Assembly (NCBI GenBank): GCA_017937865.1 | Contig: JAGBCU010000008.1 | Coordinates: 1 to 64,000 of the forward strand | DNA length: 64,000 bases | Source of the DNA: Clostridia bacterium | Lineage (GTDB): Bacteria; Bacillota; Clostridia; Oscillospirales; Acutalibacteraceae | Direction of reading: 5' to 3' | Notes under the pieces: generated by a model | Seen by the model: only the letters and a program-made list of their open reading frames with translations | Database searches by the model: none | Told to the model about the DNA's origin: nothing | Translations under genes and position numbers: made by a program | Part shown: positions 35,636 to 45,490 of the stretch, piece after piece | How the letters are laid out: each line of letters opens with the position of its first letter | Position numbering within the stretch: the first letter of the stretch is position 1

Positions 35636-35672
35636 GACGTGAGCCTGTGAACGTCGTGAAACCGTAGGTTTC
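35635..35672 (+). repeat. Two small hairpins following repeat copy A
   Basis: CGACGT...ACGTCG (10-base loop) followed by GAAACC gta GGTTTC. Together with copy A they make four consecutive stem-loops. The rest of the interval from 35673 to 35797 is AT-rich with nothing recognisable. Confidence 0.55.
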
Positions 35673-35797
35673 ATTGACACAAACTTATTTGTTTTAATAA
35701 AGTAAATTCAGAAAAATTCTTAGCATATCAGATTTATCAGAAAACCAACCTTATTACCTTTGAATCTAACGATTCAACTACGCTCCTTTGTCGCGTA

Positions 35798-35871
35798 GGG
35801 TACCACCCACCAAAAGACAAGCTTTTGGTCCCCCCTCCTTTTTGCAAGCAAAAAAGAGGGATAGGCTTCGC
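35798..35871 (-). repeat. Double-hairpin repeat, copy B (inverted)
   Basis: On the minus strand: GCGAAGCC, TATCCCTC, hairpin CTTTTTTGCttGCAAAAAGGAG, GGGGGACC, hairpin CCAAAAGCttgtCTTTTGG, then TGGGTGGTACCC. It faces copy A, so the pair forms a large inverted repeat around a 160-base AT-rich centre. The flank (35765-35797) has another stem, CTACGC/GCGTAG. From 35872 to 36055 no gene is seen. Confidence 0.75.
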
Positions 35872-36055
35872 CTTTTTCACATTTGTTTTTTATCTTCATA
35901 TTATATAAAGAAGATTCGCGTAAAGTGGGGGCGGTGGTCAAGTGAAAAAGAGGGAAAGCTAAGATATTTTGAATTTTCATCTGACCCGCAGAATAGCCAA
36001 ACCTTTGAATGAATTTTTCATTCTGCCTTTTCGCTTTATATAGATCTTTATTAAA

Positions 36056-36093
36056 ATAACCGTATTCACTTTTTAAAAAGTGAATACGGTTAT
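36056..36093 (-). terminator. Terminator of the mfd-mtnN-like operon
   Basis: A perfect palindrome (ATAACCGTATTCAC arms, total 38 bases with a T/A-rich centre) 22 bases after the last gene; on the minus strand it is followed by TTTTAAT. Confidence 0.7.
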
Positions 36094-36114
36094 AAAATTT
36101 ATTGAAGTATGTAT

Positions 36115-36792
36115 TTATATTTTTTCAAGCACCTTGAGAACGATGTCAGAGAAAGCGGTTACGTCTGTTGAAACTGAATTTGTGTAATCCTCAACACCAA
36201 CGTCGTCGGCACTGTCAGAAATTTTTCTGATGCTGACAAAGGGTACGCCTAAAAGATAGCAAACCGCACCTAAAGCACCGCTTTCCATATCGAAAGCACT
36301 TATGCTGAAAAGCTCTTTGTAGCGGTCGCGTCTTTCTTTATCTGTTAAGAAAAAGTCACCTGTACCGAGATTTCCGTGCTTGAAGCCCTCAACGCTTGTT
36401 GCGGCATTGTAAAGAGCATTGTTGCATTTATAAACGTATTCCTCCTGACCGGGCTTCTGACCGGGAAGTCTACCGATAGGTGTTAAATCGAAGTCACATT
36501 CTACACAAGAATCGGAAACGATTATGTCGCCCTTGTAAACACCTGAAACGGCACCGCTCCAGCCGGTGTTTATAACGCCGTCAAAATTGCTTTCGTTAAG
36601 AGCGAGTGCGGCACCCATAGCGGCATTAACCTTACCTATACCGAAGCAAACCGCGGTGCAATCGTGACCGTTATGAGAAAAATCAAATGCGGGCATATGC
36701 TTTATTTTGTATTCTTTTTTTACAAGGTCACCCAAACTACTTTTGCAAGGGTTGAATTCATCAATATCTGCGATTAAAATAAGATATTTCAT
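36115..36792 (-). CDS. MTA/SAH nucleosidase-like phosphorylase-superfamily protein
   Basis: Purine nucleoside phosphorylase superfamily (PNP_UDP_1), 225 residues. The MTAN-like features are GVINTGWSGAV near 85-95, FDMESGALGAVC (catalytic ribose-binding Glu) and the general acid Asp in RKISDSAD. MTAN cleaves 5'-methylthioadenosine and S-adenosylhomocysteine to adenine plus thioribose sugars. The N-terminus diverges from E. coli Pfs, so another purine nucleoside is possible. AAAGGAG precedes the ATG. Last gene of the run that begins with the glmU-like gene. Confidence 0.8.
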   Translation of the reverse strand: MKYLILIADIDEFNPCKSSLGDLVKKEYKIKHMPAFDFSHNGHDCTAVCFGIGKVNAAMGAALALNESNFDGVINTGWSGAVSGVYKGDIIVSDSCVECDFDLTPIGRLPGQKPGQEEYVYKCNNALYNAATSVEGFKHGNLGTGDFFLTDKERRDRYKELFSISAFDMESGALGAVCYLLGVPFVSIRKISDSADDVGVEDYTNSVSTDVTAFSDIVLKVLEKI

Positions 36793-36807
36793 TTTAAAAA
36801 CTCCTTT

Positions 36808-37056
36808 TTATTCGTTTAATGCACCGTGAAGTGCCTTTGCTAATTGGTCGGGGCAGGAGGTGGATTTAAAACCGCAACGAATTCCTGCAAGAGAAGAAAT
36901 AATTTCTTCAGCAGGCTTACCCTCGCAAAGTGCGGCAATGCCTTGTAAATTACCGTGGCAACCACCTTCAAAACGAACGTTTTTAACGATACCATCTTCA
37001 ATATCAAAGGTTAAATTTCTTGAGCATACGCCCTGTGGCTTGTAATTATACTTCAT
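36808..37056 (-). CDS. TSCPD-domain protein (TIGR03905 type)
   Basis: An 82-residue single-domain protein with the signature TSCPDQLAKAL at the C-terminus, GGCHGNLQGI in the middle and four conserved Cys that could bind a metal. The domain resembles the C-terminal part of vitamin B12-dependent ribonucleotide reductases; its function alone is unknown. The ATG at 37056 has a GGAGG site, and it overlaps the 3' end of mfd by 11 bases, so the longer frame start at 37086 is rejected. Confidence 0.88.
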   Translation of the reverse strand: MKYNYKPQGVCSRNLTFDIEDGIVKNVRFEGGCHGNLQGIAALCEGKPAEEIISSLAGIRCGFKSTSCPDQLAKALHGALNE

Positions 37057-40000
37057 TTTTATTTTCCTCCGTGCAGCTTTGGGCATTTTTTATAAGTCCA
37101 AAAGCTTCTTCAAGTGTATCAAGGGGTGATTGCCCCGTTGATTTTTTTAAGGTGATGTAAGGCTTGGGTCCCTTTGAAACGAGAATGCGACCTCTCATAC
37201 CTTTAACGAGAATTGCAACGAGTGACATATCAATCTCTTCAACGTATAAAAGAAGGCTGTTGTTATTCTGACCGATTTCGTAAATACCGAGATTTGCGGC
37301 GGTGTTTCTTAAAAGTGCAACCTTTATAAGACCTTCAACACCTGCAGGCGGGTCACCGAAACGGTCAATAAGCTCGTCTAAAACGTCAGAAGCATCTTCA
37401 TCGTTCCTGATATCTGCAATTCGCTTGTAAATTGAAAGCCTTTGTGGAAGACTTTCTATATAATTTTCGGGAATGTGAGCATCAATTCTTATATCAATAA
37501 GACATTCTTTTGATATGGTTTTTGGTGCTTCGCCTTTTTCTTCTATAACTGCTTCAGAAAGAAGCTTCATATACATATCATAGCCGACAGCTTCCATATG
37601 ACCGTGTTGCTCCGAGCCTAAAAGATTACCTGCACCTCGTATTTCAAGGTCTCGCATAGCAATTTTAAAGCCTGAGCCGAATTCGGTATATTCTCTAATA
37701 GCCGTAAGACGTTTAGATGCAATTTCGGAAAGCTCTTTATTTCTGTTAAAGGTAAGATAAGCGAAGCCTCGTCTTGAGGATCTGCCTACTCGACCTCTTA
37801 TCTGGTGAAGCTGAGCAAGACCTAAATTGTTTGCATTTTCAATAATAAGCGTGTTGGCGTTAGGCACGTCTACACCCGTTTCAATAATTGTGGTGCAGAC
37901 TAAGATATCAATTTCGCCCTCAAGAAGTCTTCGCCATACGTCTGATAGCTCGTCTTCGCTCATTTTACCGTGAGCAATTCCTATGCTTGCATCGGGTAAA
38001 AGCTCATGAATCATAGAGGCGGTACGTTCAATACTATCAACCTTATTATGAAGATAATAAACCTGACCGCCACGGCGAATTTCCTTTGACATAGCCTCGG
38101 CAATTACGCCCCAATCATGCTCTAAAACGTAGGTCTGAACAGGTGAACGGTCTTGAGGGGCTTCTTCAATAACAGACATATCGCGAATACCCGACATAGC
38201 CATATTCATTGTTCGTGGGATAGGCGTTGCCGATAAGGTAAGGCAGTCAACCGTGGGGTAAAGCTCTTTAAGCTTTTCTTTCTGACCAACTCCGAAGCGT
38301 TGCTCCTCGTCAACAATAATAAGCCCCAAATCTTTAAACTGGACGTCCTTTGAAATAAGGCTGTGAGTGCCTACGATTATATCAATAGCACCTCTTTTGA
38401 GGGCTTTTTTAATTTGTGTTTGTTCTTTAGGGGTGCGGAAGCGTGAAAGCATCTGTGCTTCAATGGGGAAGCCCTCAAAACGACGGACAATGGTGTTATA
38501 ATGCTGTAAAGCAAGAATTGTTGTGGGTACGAGAATTGCACATTGCTTACCGTCCGCAATACATTTAAAAGCCGCTCTTAAAGCAACCTCGGTTTTACCG
38601 AAGCCAACGTCACCGCAAAGAAGTCTGTCCATTGGGTGAGGTTTTTCCATATCCTTTTTTATTTCGTTTATTGAACGAAGCTGGTCTTCCGTTTCCTCGT
38701 ATTCGAAGCGTCTTTCAAAATCGCTTTGCATATCGATATCGGGGGAGAATGAGTAGCCGGGCATTTTAAGACGTTTTGAGTAAAGCTGAATTAATTCCTT
38801 TGCCATACTCTTAGCAGAGGTTTTAACTCTTGCCTTTAATTTTTCCCAATCGTTTCCGCCAAGACGTGATAATTTAAGAGTTTTGGTATCGTCTTTAGGA
38901 CCTATATATTTTGAAACGAGGTCAAGCTGAGTAACGGGCACGTAAAGGGCATCACCCTTTGCGTAGCGAATCATAATAAAATCCTTAGTAACGCCTGAAA
39001 CCTCAAGCTTTTTTATGCCCTCAAAAATACCGATACCGTGAACAGAGTGAACAACGTAGTCGCCCTTTGAAAGCTCTTCAAGGCTTTGAATGGCATCGGC
39101 GGCTTTGTAATTCTTTCTTCGTTTTTGTGACGTAGCCTTAAAGCCCTTGCCGTAAGAAATTACGGTGAATTTTTCATTAGGATAAGTAAATCCGCTTGTA
39201 AGACTACCCGAAAGCACCGTAACTGTGTTTTTAGGAAATTCAGCAGGGGGAACGGGGCAGTAAATAGCGGGGATATCTTCTGTTTCAAGTGCTTCAGCAA
39301 GAGCCTTTGCAGATTTCTCTGTACCTGAAAAAACAATACAGGTTTCATTTTTAGAAAGTGCGGGACGTAAATCGTCCATCAGAACCTCTAACGAACCATT
39401 CCAAACGGGTGTTTGCTGTACCGAAAAGGTAGTAAGACTTCTTACAGGAGTATCAAAGCTACCTCTTGCAAAGTTATCAAGGTAAATTGCTTTTTTCTTT
39501 TCATAAACCGTTAAAAGCTGAGGAAAGCTTAAGGTGAAGCTGTCAAGCCCTTTAAATAGTACGCCGTTTTCAAACTGTGCTTTAATTTCTTGGTTGAAAA
39601 GCTTTGTTGCGGCAGTTGCTTTTTCTTTAACTGACGAGCTTTCGCAAACGAAAAGCAAGTCATCCTCGCAATAGTCAAAAACAGTTGCAAGTCTATCGTA
39701 TGCAAGTGAAAGATATTTATCAACCGATTGAAGCTTTACACCAGCGCCCAGCAATTCTAAATCTTTATTTAAAAGCTCTTTTGCTTTTTTTGATCCTTTT
39801 CCGGAAACGGTAGAAACATAGCCTTCAATTTTTTCTTTTAATGCTTCATCACTATCAAAAACTATTTCCGTAGAGGGTGTTATTTCGCAAAAATCCAGGC
39901 TATCGGTACGTCTTTGGGTTGAAATATCAAAAAGCGAAATAGTATCAACATTGTCGCCCCAAAGCTCAATTCTTACGGGTTGAGCTGAATCGGGCGGGAA

Positions 40001-40552
40001 AAAGTCTGCAATACCGCCTCTTACGGCAAACTGACCTACACCCTCAACGCTATCGGCTCTTTTAAAGCCTGCACTGATAAGAAGCTGAATAAGCTGTTCT
40101 GTAGTTATTTCAGTATCATAATCAATTCTGAAGGTTCGTTTTTTAAGCTCTTCGGGTGGAAGGGTAAATTGCATTGCCGCTTCAACAGAGCAGGCAATAA
40201 CAGAGTAATCGTTATTAAGAATACTGCAAAGCGCCTTTATTCTTAATTGCTCATATTCTCGTGACTGACCCTGGGAAGTATTGAAAATAAAATCTCTTGC
40301 AGGATAAAAAACTGCTTTTTTGCCCGTAGGTAATAATTCGTTTATATCAGAGGCAAATTTTCTTGCTGTATTCTCATCGGGAAGCACAACAACAGCTCTG
40401 CGAGAAAGCTCGTCGCAGAGTGAATGAACAAGATGCGCTTTCGGTGTAGGGGGAAGTCCCGTTATTCCTGCAGGGCATAGCCCCGATTCAATATACCGTA
40501 AAACGTCATTGTATTGTGTGCAGTTTTTAAGAAGCTTTGAATAGCAAGACAT
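37046..40552 (-). CDS. mfd: Transcription-repair coupling factor
   Basis: ATP-dependent DNA translocase that removes stalled RNA polymerase and recruits UvrA. At 1168 residues it is full length: UvrB-like domains 1-3 (about 1-450), CarD-like RNA-polymerase interaction domain (KGDYVVHSVHGIGIFEGI near 490-540), translocase with Walker A GDVGFGKTE near 645, DEEQ box near 746, helicase motifs LSATPIPRT and QIRGRVGRS, and the C-terminal TRCF domain. A weak GAGG site precedes the ATG. Order pth-mfd is conserved in Firmicutes. Confidence 0.96.
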   Translation of the reverse strand: MSCYSKLLKNCTQYNDVLRYIESGLCPAGITGLPPTPKAHLVHSLCDELSRRAVVVLPDENTARKFASDINELLPTGKKAVFYPARDFIFNTSQGQSREYEQLRIKALCSILNNDYSVIACSVEAAMQFTLPPEELKKRTFRIDYDTEITTEQLIQLLISAGFKRADSVEGVGQFAVRGGIADFFPPDSAQPVRIELWGDNVDTISLFDISTQRRTDSLDFCEITPSTEIVFDSDEALKEKIEGYVSTVSGKGSKKAKELLNKDLELLGAGVKLQSVDKYLSLAYDRLATVFDYCEDDLLFVCESSSVKEKATAATKLFNQEIKAQFENGVLFKGLDSFTLSFPQLLTVYEKKKAIYLDNFARGSFDTPVRSLTTFSVQQTPVWNGSLEVLMDDLRPALSKNETCIVFSGTEKSAKALAEALETEDIPAIYCPVPPAEFPKNTVTVLSGSLTSGFTYPNEKFTVISYGKGFKATSQKRRKNYKAADAIQSLEELSKGDYVVHSVHGIGIFEGIKKLEVSGVTKDFIMIRYAKGDALYVPVTQLDLVSKYIGPKDDTKTLKLSRLGGNDWEKLKARVKTSAKSMAKELIQLYSKRLKMPGYSFSPDIDMQSDFERRFEYEETEDQLRSINEIKKDMEKPHPMDRLLCGDVGFGKTEVALRAAFKCIADGKQCAILVPTTILALQHYNTIVRRFEGFPIEAQMLSRFRTPKEQTQIKKALKRGAIDIIVGTHSLISKDVQFKDLGLIIVDEEQRFGVGQKEKLKELYPTVDCLTLSATPIPRTMNMAMSGIRDMSVIEEAPQDRSPVQTYVLEHDWGVIAEAMSKEIRRGGQVYYLHNKVDSIERTASMIHELLPDASIGIAHGKMSEDELSDVWRRLLEGEIDILVCTTIIETGVDVPNANTLIIENANNLGLAQLHQIRGRVGRSSRRGFAYLTFNRNKELSEIASKRLTAIREYTEFGSGFKIAMRDLEIRGAGNLLGSEQHGHMEAVGYDMYMKLLSEAVIEEKGEAPKTISKECLIDIRIDAHIPENYIESLPQRLSIYKRIADIRNDEDASDVLDELIDRFGDPPAGVEGLIKVALLRNTAANLGIYEIGQNNNSLLLYVEEIDMSLVAILVKGMRGRILVSKGPKPYITLKKSTGQSPLDTLEEAFGLIKNAQSCTEENKNEV

Positions 40553-40593
40553 AAAAACCTCAAAATTTAAATATGGCTAACTTGAAAAATTTA

Positions 40594-41199
40594 TTAGCCG
40601 TTATATTTAGACATAGCTCCCTCAAGGTCTCCCTTTACAATGTATTCAAGAGAGTCACAGGCTTTGCCTAACGCCTCTTTAACAAGGGGGATATCTTTTT
40701 TGGGGAAGTTACTTAAAACCCAATCGGCTAAATCATAGTCAGGGTGGGGCTTTGCGCCTACACCGATTTTAATTCGGGGGAAATTTTCCGTGCCTAAATG
40801 GGCAATAAGACTTTTTATTCCGTTATGACCGCCTGCAGAGCCTTTTCTTCTTATGCGAAGCTTACCGGGCTCAAGTGAAATGTCATCATAAACTACGATA
40901 ATATTCTCAGGCGGGATTTTATAAAATGATGCACATTCACCAACCGCAACACCGCTGTTATTCATCATAGTCTGAGGCTTCATTACAAGCACCTTGCAGT
41001 TACCTATTTTAGTGTCACCTATAAGTGAATGGAATTTAAGCTTTTTTGCAGTAAAGCCTAATTTATCCTCTAAAAGCGTTACAAATAAAAAACCTGCGTT
41101 ATGACGTGTGTTTTCGTATTTTGCACCGGGATTTCCAAGACCTACAAGCAAATAATCATAGGTGGAATTTCCTGTTGATTTTTTAAACTTATTAAACAT
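40594..41199 (-). CDS. pth: Peptidyl-tRNA hydrolase
   Basis: Recycles peptidyl-tRNA. Active-site residues are visible: GLGNPG near 20-25 and the catalytic His33 in NTRHNAGF; MKPQTMMNNSG and the DDISLEPGKLRIRRKGSAGGHNG strand are also standard. About 14 extra N-terminal residues precede the usual start. GGAG lies just before the ATG; 41 bases upstream of mfd. Confidence 0.96.
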   Translation of the reverse strand: MFNKFKKSTGNSTYDYLLVGLGNPGAKYENTRHNAGFLFVTLLEDKLGFTAKKLKFHSLIGDTKIGNCKVLVMKPQTMMNNSGVAVGECASFYKIPPENIIVVYDDISLEPGKLRIRRKGSAGGHNGIKSLIAHLGTENFPRIKIGVGAKPHPDYDLADWVLSNFPKKDIPLVKEALGKACDSLEYIVKGDLEGAMSKYNG

Positions 41200-41210
41200 A
41201 TTTACTCCGT

Positions 41211-41897
41211 TTATTTTTCGTGTTGTCTTTTATACGGTTTTTTAATATTAACCCAGTTTTCTTTTATAGTCTGTCTGTTTCTTGCAACTGCAAGAGCATT
41301 ATCAGGAACGTCTTGTGTTATTGTAGAACCTGCAGCAGTAAATGCGTTTTCGCCAACGGTAACGGGAGCAACAAGGTTGGTGTTACAGCCTATAAAAGCA
41401 CCGTCCTTAACTGTTGTGCGTGATTTGTTTCTTCCGTCATAATTTACAGTTACGCAGCCGCAACCGAAGTTAACATCTTTACCCACGTCAGAATCGCCGA
41501 CGTAAAGAAGGTGAGGTAATTTACTACCCTCGTCAACGGTGGAGTTTTTAACCTCAACAAAGTTACCTATATGAACGTTATCAGCAATTTTACAGTTGGG
41601 GCGAATATGCACAAAAGGACCTGCGGTAACACCTGATCCGATTTGAGAGCTGTAGCTTTGAGTATTATTAAGCTTCGTATTGTCGCCAACCTCGCTGTCG
41701 CAAATATAAGAGTTAGGGCCGATAACGCAGCCTTTTCCTATTTTTGTTTCGCCAATTAATATTGTGTTAGGAAGAATTACGGTGTCAGCACCTACAGTAA
41801 CGGTTTTATCGATAATTATTCCGTCAAAGCAAGGAATTTCAACACCGAGAGTTAGAAGTCTTTTAAGAATTTCTAATCTTTCTTCATTATTTATCAT
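41211..41897 (-). CDS. GlmU C-terminal-like acetyltransferase without uridyltransferase domain
   Basis: A left-handed beta-helix acyltransferase of 228 residues equal to the C-terminal half of GlmU. It begins exactly at the GlmU linker helix (NNEERLEILKRLLTLGV) and keeps the acetyltransferase active site: Arg99 in HIRP, the EVKNS loop, His129 in KLPHLLYVGD, and NYDGRNK. GlmU normally makes UDP-GlcNAc in two steps; here the N-terminal pyrophosphorylase is absent. The ATG at 41897 has AAAGGAG; the longer frame start at 41936 has none. Position before pth-mfd equals that of glmU in Bacillus (prs is missing). Likely a GlcN-1-P acetyltransferase partnered by a separate uridyltransferase. Confidence 0.85.
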   Translation of the reverse strand: MINNEERLEILKRLLTLGVEIPCFDGIIIDKTVTVGADTVILPNTILIGETKIGKGCVIGPNSYICDSEVGDNTKLNNTQSYSSQIGSGVTAGPFVHIRPNCKIADNVHIGNFVEVKNSTVDEGSKLPHLLYVGDSDVGKDVNFGCGCVTVNYDGRNKSRTTVKDGAFIGCNTNLVAPVTVGENAFTAAGSTITQDVPDNALAVARNRQTIKENWVNIKKPYKRQHEK

Positions 41898-41939
41898 AAA
41901 CGAAAACTCCTTTTTGTAACGATTCTCGTACAACAAAAT

Positions 41940-41968
41940 ATTCTATCATATTTTATGCGGTTTTTCAA
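41940..41968 (-). promoter_or_regulatory. Sigma-A promoter of glmU-like/pth/mfd operon
   Basis: Minus strand TTGAAA, 17-base spacer, TAGAAT. Confidence 0.7.
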
Positions 41969-42049
41969 GTTTTTAGCCACCGTAAGCTTAAGACAAAACA
42001 AATATATGTAATTATTATATTATAATGTAGTAAATTTTTAAAAAAACTA

Positions 42050-42078
42050 TTGATACTTTTTTATTTTTCTGCGATAAT
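42050..42078 (+). promoter_or_regulatory. Sigma-A promoter of gltX-glnS
   Basis: TTGATA, 17-base spacer, GATAAT. The leader is only about 35 bases, too short for a T-box. Confidence 0.65.
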
Positions 42079-42120
42079 AAAGTGTCAAATTATACAATCG
42101 GGTCAGATTGGAGTTTTTTT

Positions 42121-43785
42121 ATGGATTACGATTATAATAAGCTTGCTCAACTGCTTTTCCCCGAGGTAACGGGTACAGTTGAGGATTTAGAACAAAAATA
42201 CCCTGAAAGACAGCTTAAAGAGGGGGCTCGTGTTACACGTTTTGCTCCAAGTCCTACGGGTTATCTTCATATCGGCGGTCTTTTCGGTGCACTCGTTGAC
42301 GTGCTTACCGCTAAGGCAACGGACGGTGTAGCATACCTTCGTGTTGAGGATACCGACAAGAAACGTGAAATCGACGACGGTGTTTCTGCTATTATCAACG
42401 GCTTTGCTTCATTCGGTATTGATTTTGATGAAGGTGTTACCGGCTTTAATACAGAAAAAGGTGCTTACGGTCCTTACACTCAAAGTCAACGTGCAGAAAT
42501 TTACCATATCGTTGCAAAAGAATTAGTTCAGAAAGGTCTTGCTTATCCTTGCTTCTGTACTGCAGAAGAGCTTTCCGATATTCGTGCAGAGCAGGAAAAG
42601 GGCGATGCACTTATCTGGGGCTACTTCGGCAAATGGGCTAAATGTCGCAACCTTTCTTATGAAGAAATTGAAGAGAATATAAAAGCAGGTAAGCCCTACG
42701 TTCTTCGTTTCCGTTCAAACGGTCAGGAGGATAAGAGAATTTTCTTTGATGATATAATCCGAGGTAAAATTGAAATGCCCGAAAATATTATCGACGAGGT
42801 TCTTTTAAAGTCAGACGGTATCCCTACCTATCACTTCGCTCATGCTTGCGATGACCATTTTATGAGAACAACCCACGTTATTCGTGGTGAGGAATGGATA
42901 TCCTCTGTGCCTAAGCATATCGCTCTTTTTAAGGCTTGCGGATTTAAGGTTCCGAAATATGCTCATACACCTCAGGTTATGAAAATTGACGAAGAGGATG
43001 GCACAAAACGTAAGCTTTCAAAGCGTAAAGACCCTGAAGCAGCAGTAAGCTACTTCGTTGAAGAGGGCTTTCCGAAAGAAAGTCTTATTGAGTATCTTCT
43101 TACTCTTCTTAACTCAAACTTTGAGGATTGGCGCAGAGCAAACCCCACCGCAGATGCGTTCTCCTTCCCCTTTAATTTAAAGAAAATGAGCCCAAGCGGA
43201 TGCCTTTTCGACCTTGTAAAACTTAACGACGTCAGTAAAAACGTTATTTCTGTTATGACTGCAGAAACAGTTTATAATTATATTACTGACTGGGCAGAGA
43301 AATTTGATGAAGACTTCTTTAAAGTGTTTACTCAAGACCCCGACCGCTCAAAAGCAATGGTTAATATTGACAGAGAAAGCCCTAAGCCCCGTAAGGACAT
43401 TGCAAAATGGAGCGAGGTTAAAGAGTATTTCTCATATCTTTTTGATGAATATTACGAGCCTGATTTCCAGCTTCCCGAAAATATTTCAAAAGAGGATGCA
43501 AAAGCAATTCTTACAAAGTATCTTGAGGTTTACTCAGCTGATGACGATAAGGATCAGTGGTTCTCAAAAATCAAGGATATTTGCGAGCCCTTGGGCTTTA
43601 CTCCCAACGTTAAAGAGTACAAGAAAACTCCCGAGCTTTTCAAAGGTCACGTTGGTGACGTTTCAACAATTATACGTCTTGCGGTTACTTCAAGAAAAAA
43701 TACTCCCGACCTTTGCTCAATTATGAAGCTTTTAGGTCAGGACAAGGTTAACAGCAGAATCAGTGCAGTTATTAACTCACTTTGA
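42121..43785 (+). CDS. gltX: Glutamyl-tRNA synthetase
   Basis: Class I aminoacyl-tRNA synthetase. HIGH-type motif HIGG at 50-53 (RFAPSPTGYLHIGG) and KMSKS-type KLSKR at 298-302. A 40-residue N-terminal extension with KYPERQLKEGA is typical of the Clostridial long form; total 554 residues. TTGGAG lies 7 bases before the ATG at 42121; a GTG 39 bases earlier is within the promoter/leader. It is followed 25 bases later by glnS, so both Glu and Gln are charged by paralogous enzymes from one transcript. Confidence 0.95.
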   Translation: MDYDYNKLAQLLFPEVTGTVEDLEQKYPERQLKEGARVTRFAPSPTGYLHIGGLFGALVDVLTAKATDGVAYLRVEDTDKKREIDDGVSAIINGFASFGIDFDEGVTGFNTEKGAYGPYTQSQRAEIYHIVAKELVQKGLAYPCFCTAEELSDIRAEQEKGDALIWGYFGKWAKCRNLSYEEIEENIKAGKPYVLRFRSNGQEDKRIFFDDIIRGKIEMPENIIDEVLLKSDGIPTYHFAHACDDHFMRTTHVIRGEEWISSVPKHIALFKACGFKVPKYAHTPQVMKIDEEDGTKRKLSKRKDPEAAVSYFVEEGFPKESLIEYLLTLLNSNFEDWRRANPTADAFSFPFNLKKMSPSGCLFDLVKLNDVSKNVISVMTAETVYNYITDWAEKFDEDFFKVFTQDPDRSKAMVNIDRESPKPRKDIAKWSEVKEYFSYLFDEYYEPDFQLPENISKEDAKAILTKYLEVYSADDDKDQWFSKIKDICEPLGFTPNVKEYKKTPELFKGHVGDVSTIIRLAVTSRKNTPDLCSIMKLLGQDKVNSRISAVINSL

Positions 43786-43810
43786 TATATACTTCTAAGG
43801 AGAAATCAAA

Positions 43811-45469
43811 ATGGAAGAAATTAAAACAGAAAACATTTCCAACTTTATCCACGATATTATTGATGAAGAATTAAGAACAGGCGTAAATACTAAAGTGCAG
43901 ACCCGTTTCCCTCCGGAGCCTAACGGATATCTTCATATCGGTCACGCAAAGGCTATCTGCATAGACTTTACAACGGCCATGAAATACGGCGGTGTTTGTA
44001 ACCTTCGTCTTGACGATACAAACCCTGCAAAAGAAGATATTGAATACGTTGAATCAATTAAAGAAGATATTGAGTGGCTCGGCTTTAAATGGGATAAATG
44101 CCTTTATGCATCAAGCTATTTCGATTTTCTTTACGAATGTGCAATAAAGCTTATTAAAGACGGTAAGGCTTACGTTGATGATCTTACTGCAGAGCAGATG
44201 AGAGAATACAGAGGCACACTTACAGAGCCGGGTAAAAACAGTCCCTACCGTGACAGAAGCGTTGAGGAAAATCTTGACCTTTTCAAGAGAATGACTGACG
44301 GTGAGTTTCCCGACGGTGCAAAGGTTTTACGTGCAAAAATTGATATGGCGTCACCTAATATGAATATGCGTGACCCTGCTATTTACAGAATTCTTCACGT
44401 TGACCATCATCAGACAGGTAACAAATGGTGCGTTTATCCTATTTACGACTTTGCTCATCCTCTTTCTGATGCACGTGAGGGTGTAACCTATTCACTTTGC
44501 TCTCTTGAATTTGAAAACCACAGACCTCTTTACAACTGGTTTATCGAGCAGATTGGATTTGAAGAGCCTCCGAGACAGATTGAGTTTGCCCGTCTTAACC
44601 TTAACTACTGCATTACAAGTAAAAGAAGAAATATCCGTCTTGTTACCGATAATCTTGTCTGCGGTTGGGATGATCCCCGAATGGCTACGATCTGCGGTAT
44701 GAGAAGAAGAGGTTATCCTGCAAAGGCGCTTCGTACCTTTATCGAAAAGGTTGGAGTTTCAAAGGCTTACAGCGTTGTTGATTACGGTCTTCTTGAATCT
44801 TGTGTAAGAGATGAGCTTAATGCTCAGGCTCCCAGAGCAATGGCAGTTCTTGATCCTCTTAAGGTTATTATTGATAACTATCCCGAAAATCAGACTGAAG
44901 AGATTGAGGTTGAGGTACATCCCGAAAAACCCGAGCTCGGCAAAAAGACTATTACCTTCGGTAAAGAAATTTACGTTGAAAAATCTGACTTTATGATTGA
45001 GCCTGTGAAAAAATATTTCAGACTCTTCCCCGGTAATGAGGTAAGACTTAAGGGTGCATATTTCATTACCTGTAACTCTTATGAAACTGATGAAAACGGC
45101 AACGTTACGGCTCTTCACTGTACCTATGACCCCGAAACAAAGGGCGGTAACGCTCCCGACGGAAGAAAGGTTAAGGGTACAATTCATTGGGCAGGACCTA
45201 AGGCATTTAAAGCAGAGGTTCGTCTTTATGACAGACTCTTTAACGTTGAAGACCCTGCAGGTGTTCCCGATGATGAATTTGTAAATGCAATTAATCCCGA
45301 ATCACTTGTAGTTCTTAAGGATTGTCTTATTGAAGAAGGTCTTAAGGATGCAAAATATCTTGATTCATTCCAGTTTATGAGAAACGGTTACTTCTGTGTG
45401 GATAAGGATTCAACACCCGAAAACCCCGTTTTCAACAGAACAGTTCAGCTTAACTCCTCCTGGAAATAA
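43811..45469 (+). CDS. glnS: Glutaminyl-tRNA synthetase
   Basis: Class I synthetase that charges tRNA-Gln directly. [14 protein letters not shown] with HIGH at 42-45, GlnRS-type [10 protein letters not shown] and the SKRR form of KMSKS near 270, then the two beta-barrel anticodon-binding domains ([30 protein letters not shown], and the C-terminal [11 protein letters not shown]). Length 552 is normal. GGAG precedes the ATG. Its presence means the GatCAB transamidation route is not strictly needed for Gln-tRNA. Confidence 0.96.
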   Translation: MEEIKTENISNFIHDIIDEELRTGVNTKVQTRFPPEPNGYLHIGHAKAICIDFTTAMKYGGVCNLRLDDTNPAKEDIEYVESIKEDIEWLGFKWDKCLYASSYFDFLYECAIKLIKDGKAYVDDLTAEQMREYRGTLTEPGKNSPYRDRSVEENLDLFKRMTDGEFPDGAKVLRAKIDMASPNMNMRDPAIYRILHVDHHQTGNKWCVYPIYDFAHPLSDAREGVTYSLCSLEFENHRPLYNWFIEQIGFEEPPRQIEFARLNLNYCITSKRRNIRLVTDNLVCGWDDPRMATICGMRRRGYPAKALRTFIEKVGVSKAYSVVDYGLLESCVRDELNAQAPRAMAVLDPLKVIIDNYPENQTEEIEVEVHPEKPELGKKTITFGKEIYVEKSDFMIEPVKKYFRLFPGNEVRLKGAYFITCNSYETDENGNVTALHCTYDPETKGGNAPDGRKVKGTIHWAGPKAFKAEVRLYDRLFNVEDPAGVPDDEFVNAINPESLVVLKDCLIEEGLKDAKYLDSFQFMRNGYFCVDKDSTPENPVFNRTVQLNSSWK

Positions 45470-45490
45470 TTAAAAGGCAAGGTAATTAAA

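Noticed and set aside
35774..36012. Overlapping reading frames on both strands in the 35.7-36.0 kb gap
   Set aside because: They are produced by the palindromic double-hairpin repeat and have no start signals.
42082..42120. Upstream GTG start for gltX
   Set aside because: It lies within the predicted transcript start/leader and lacks a ribosome-binding site, whereas TTGGAG precedes the ATG at 42121.
42079..42120. T-box leader upstream of gltX
   Set aside because: The leader is only about 35 bases and has no T-box sequence or anti-terminator.
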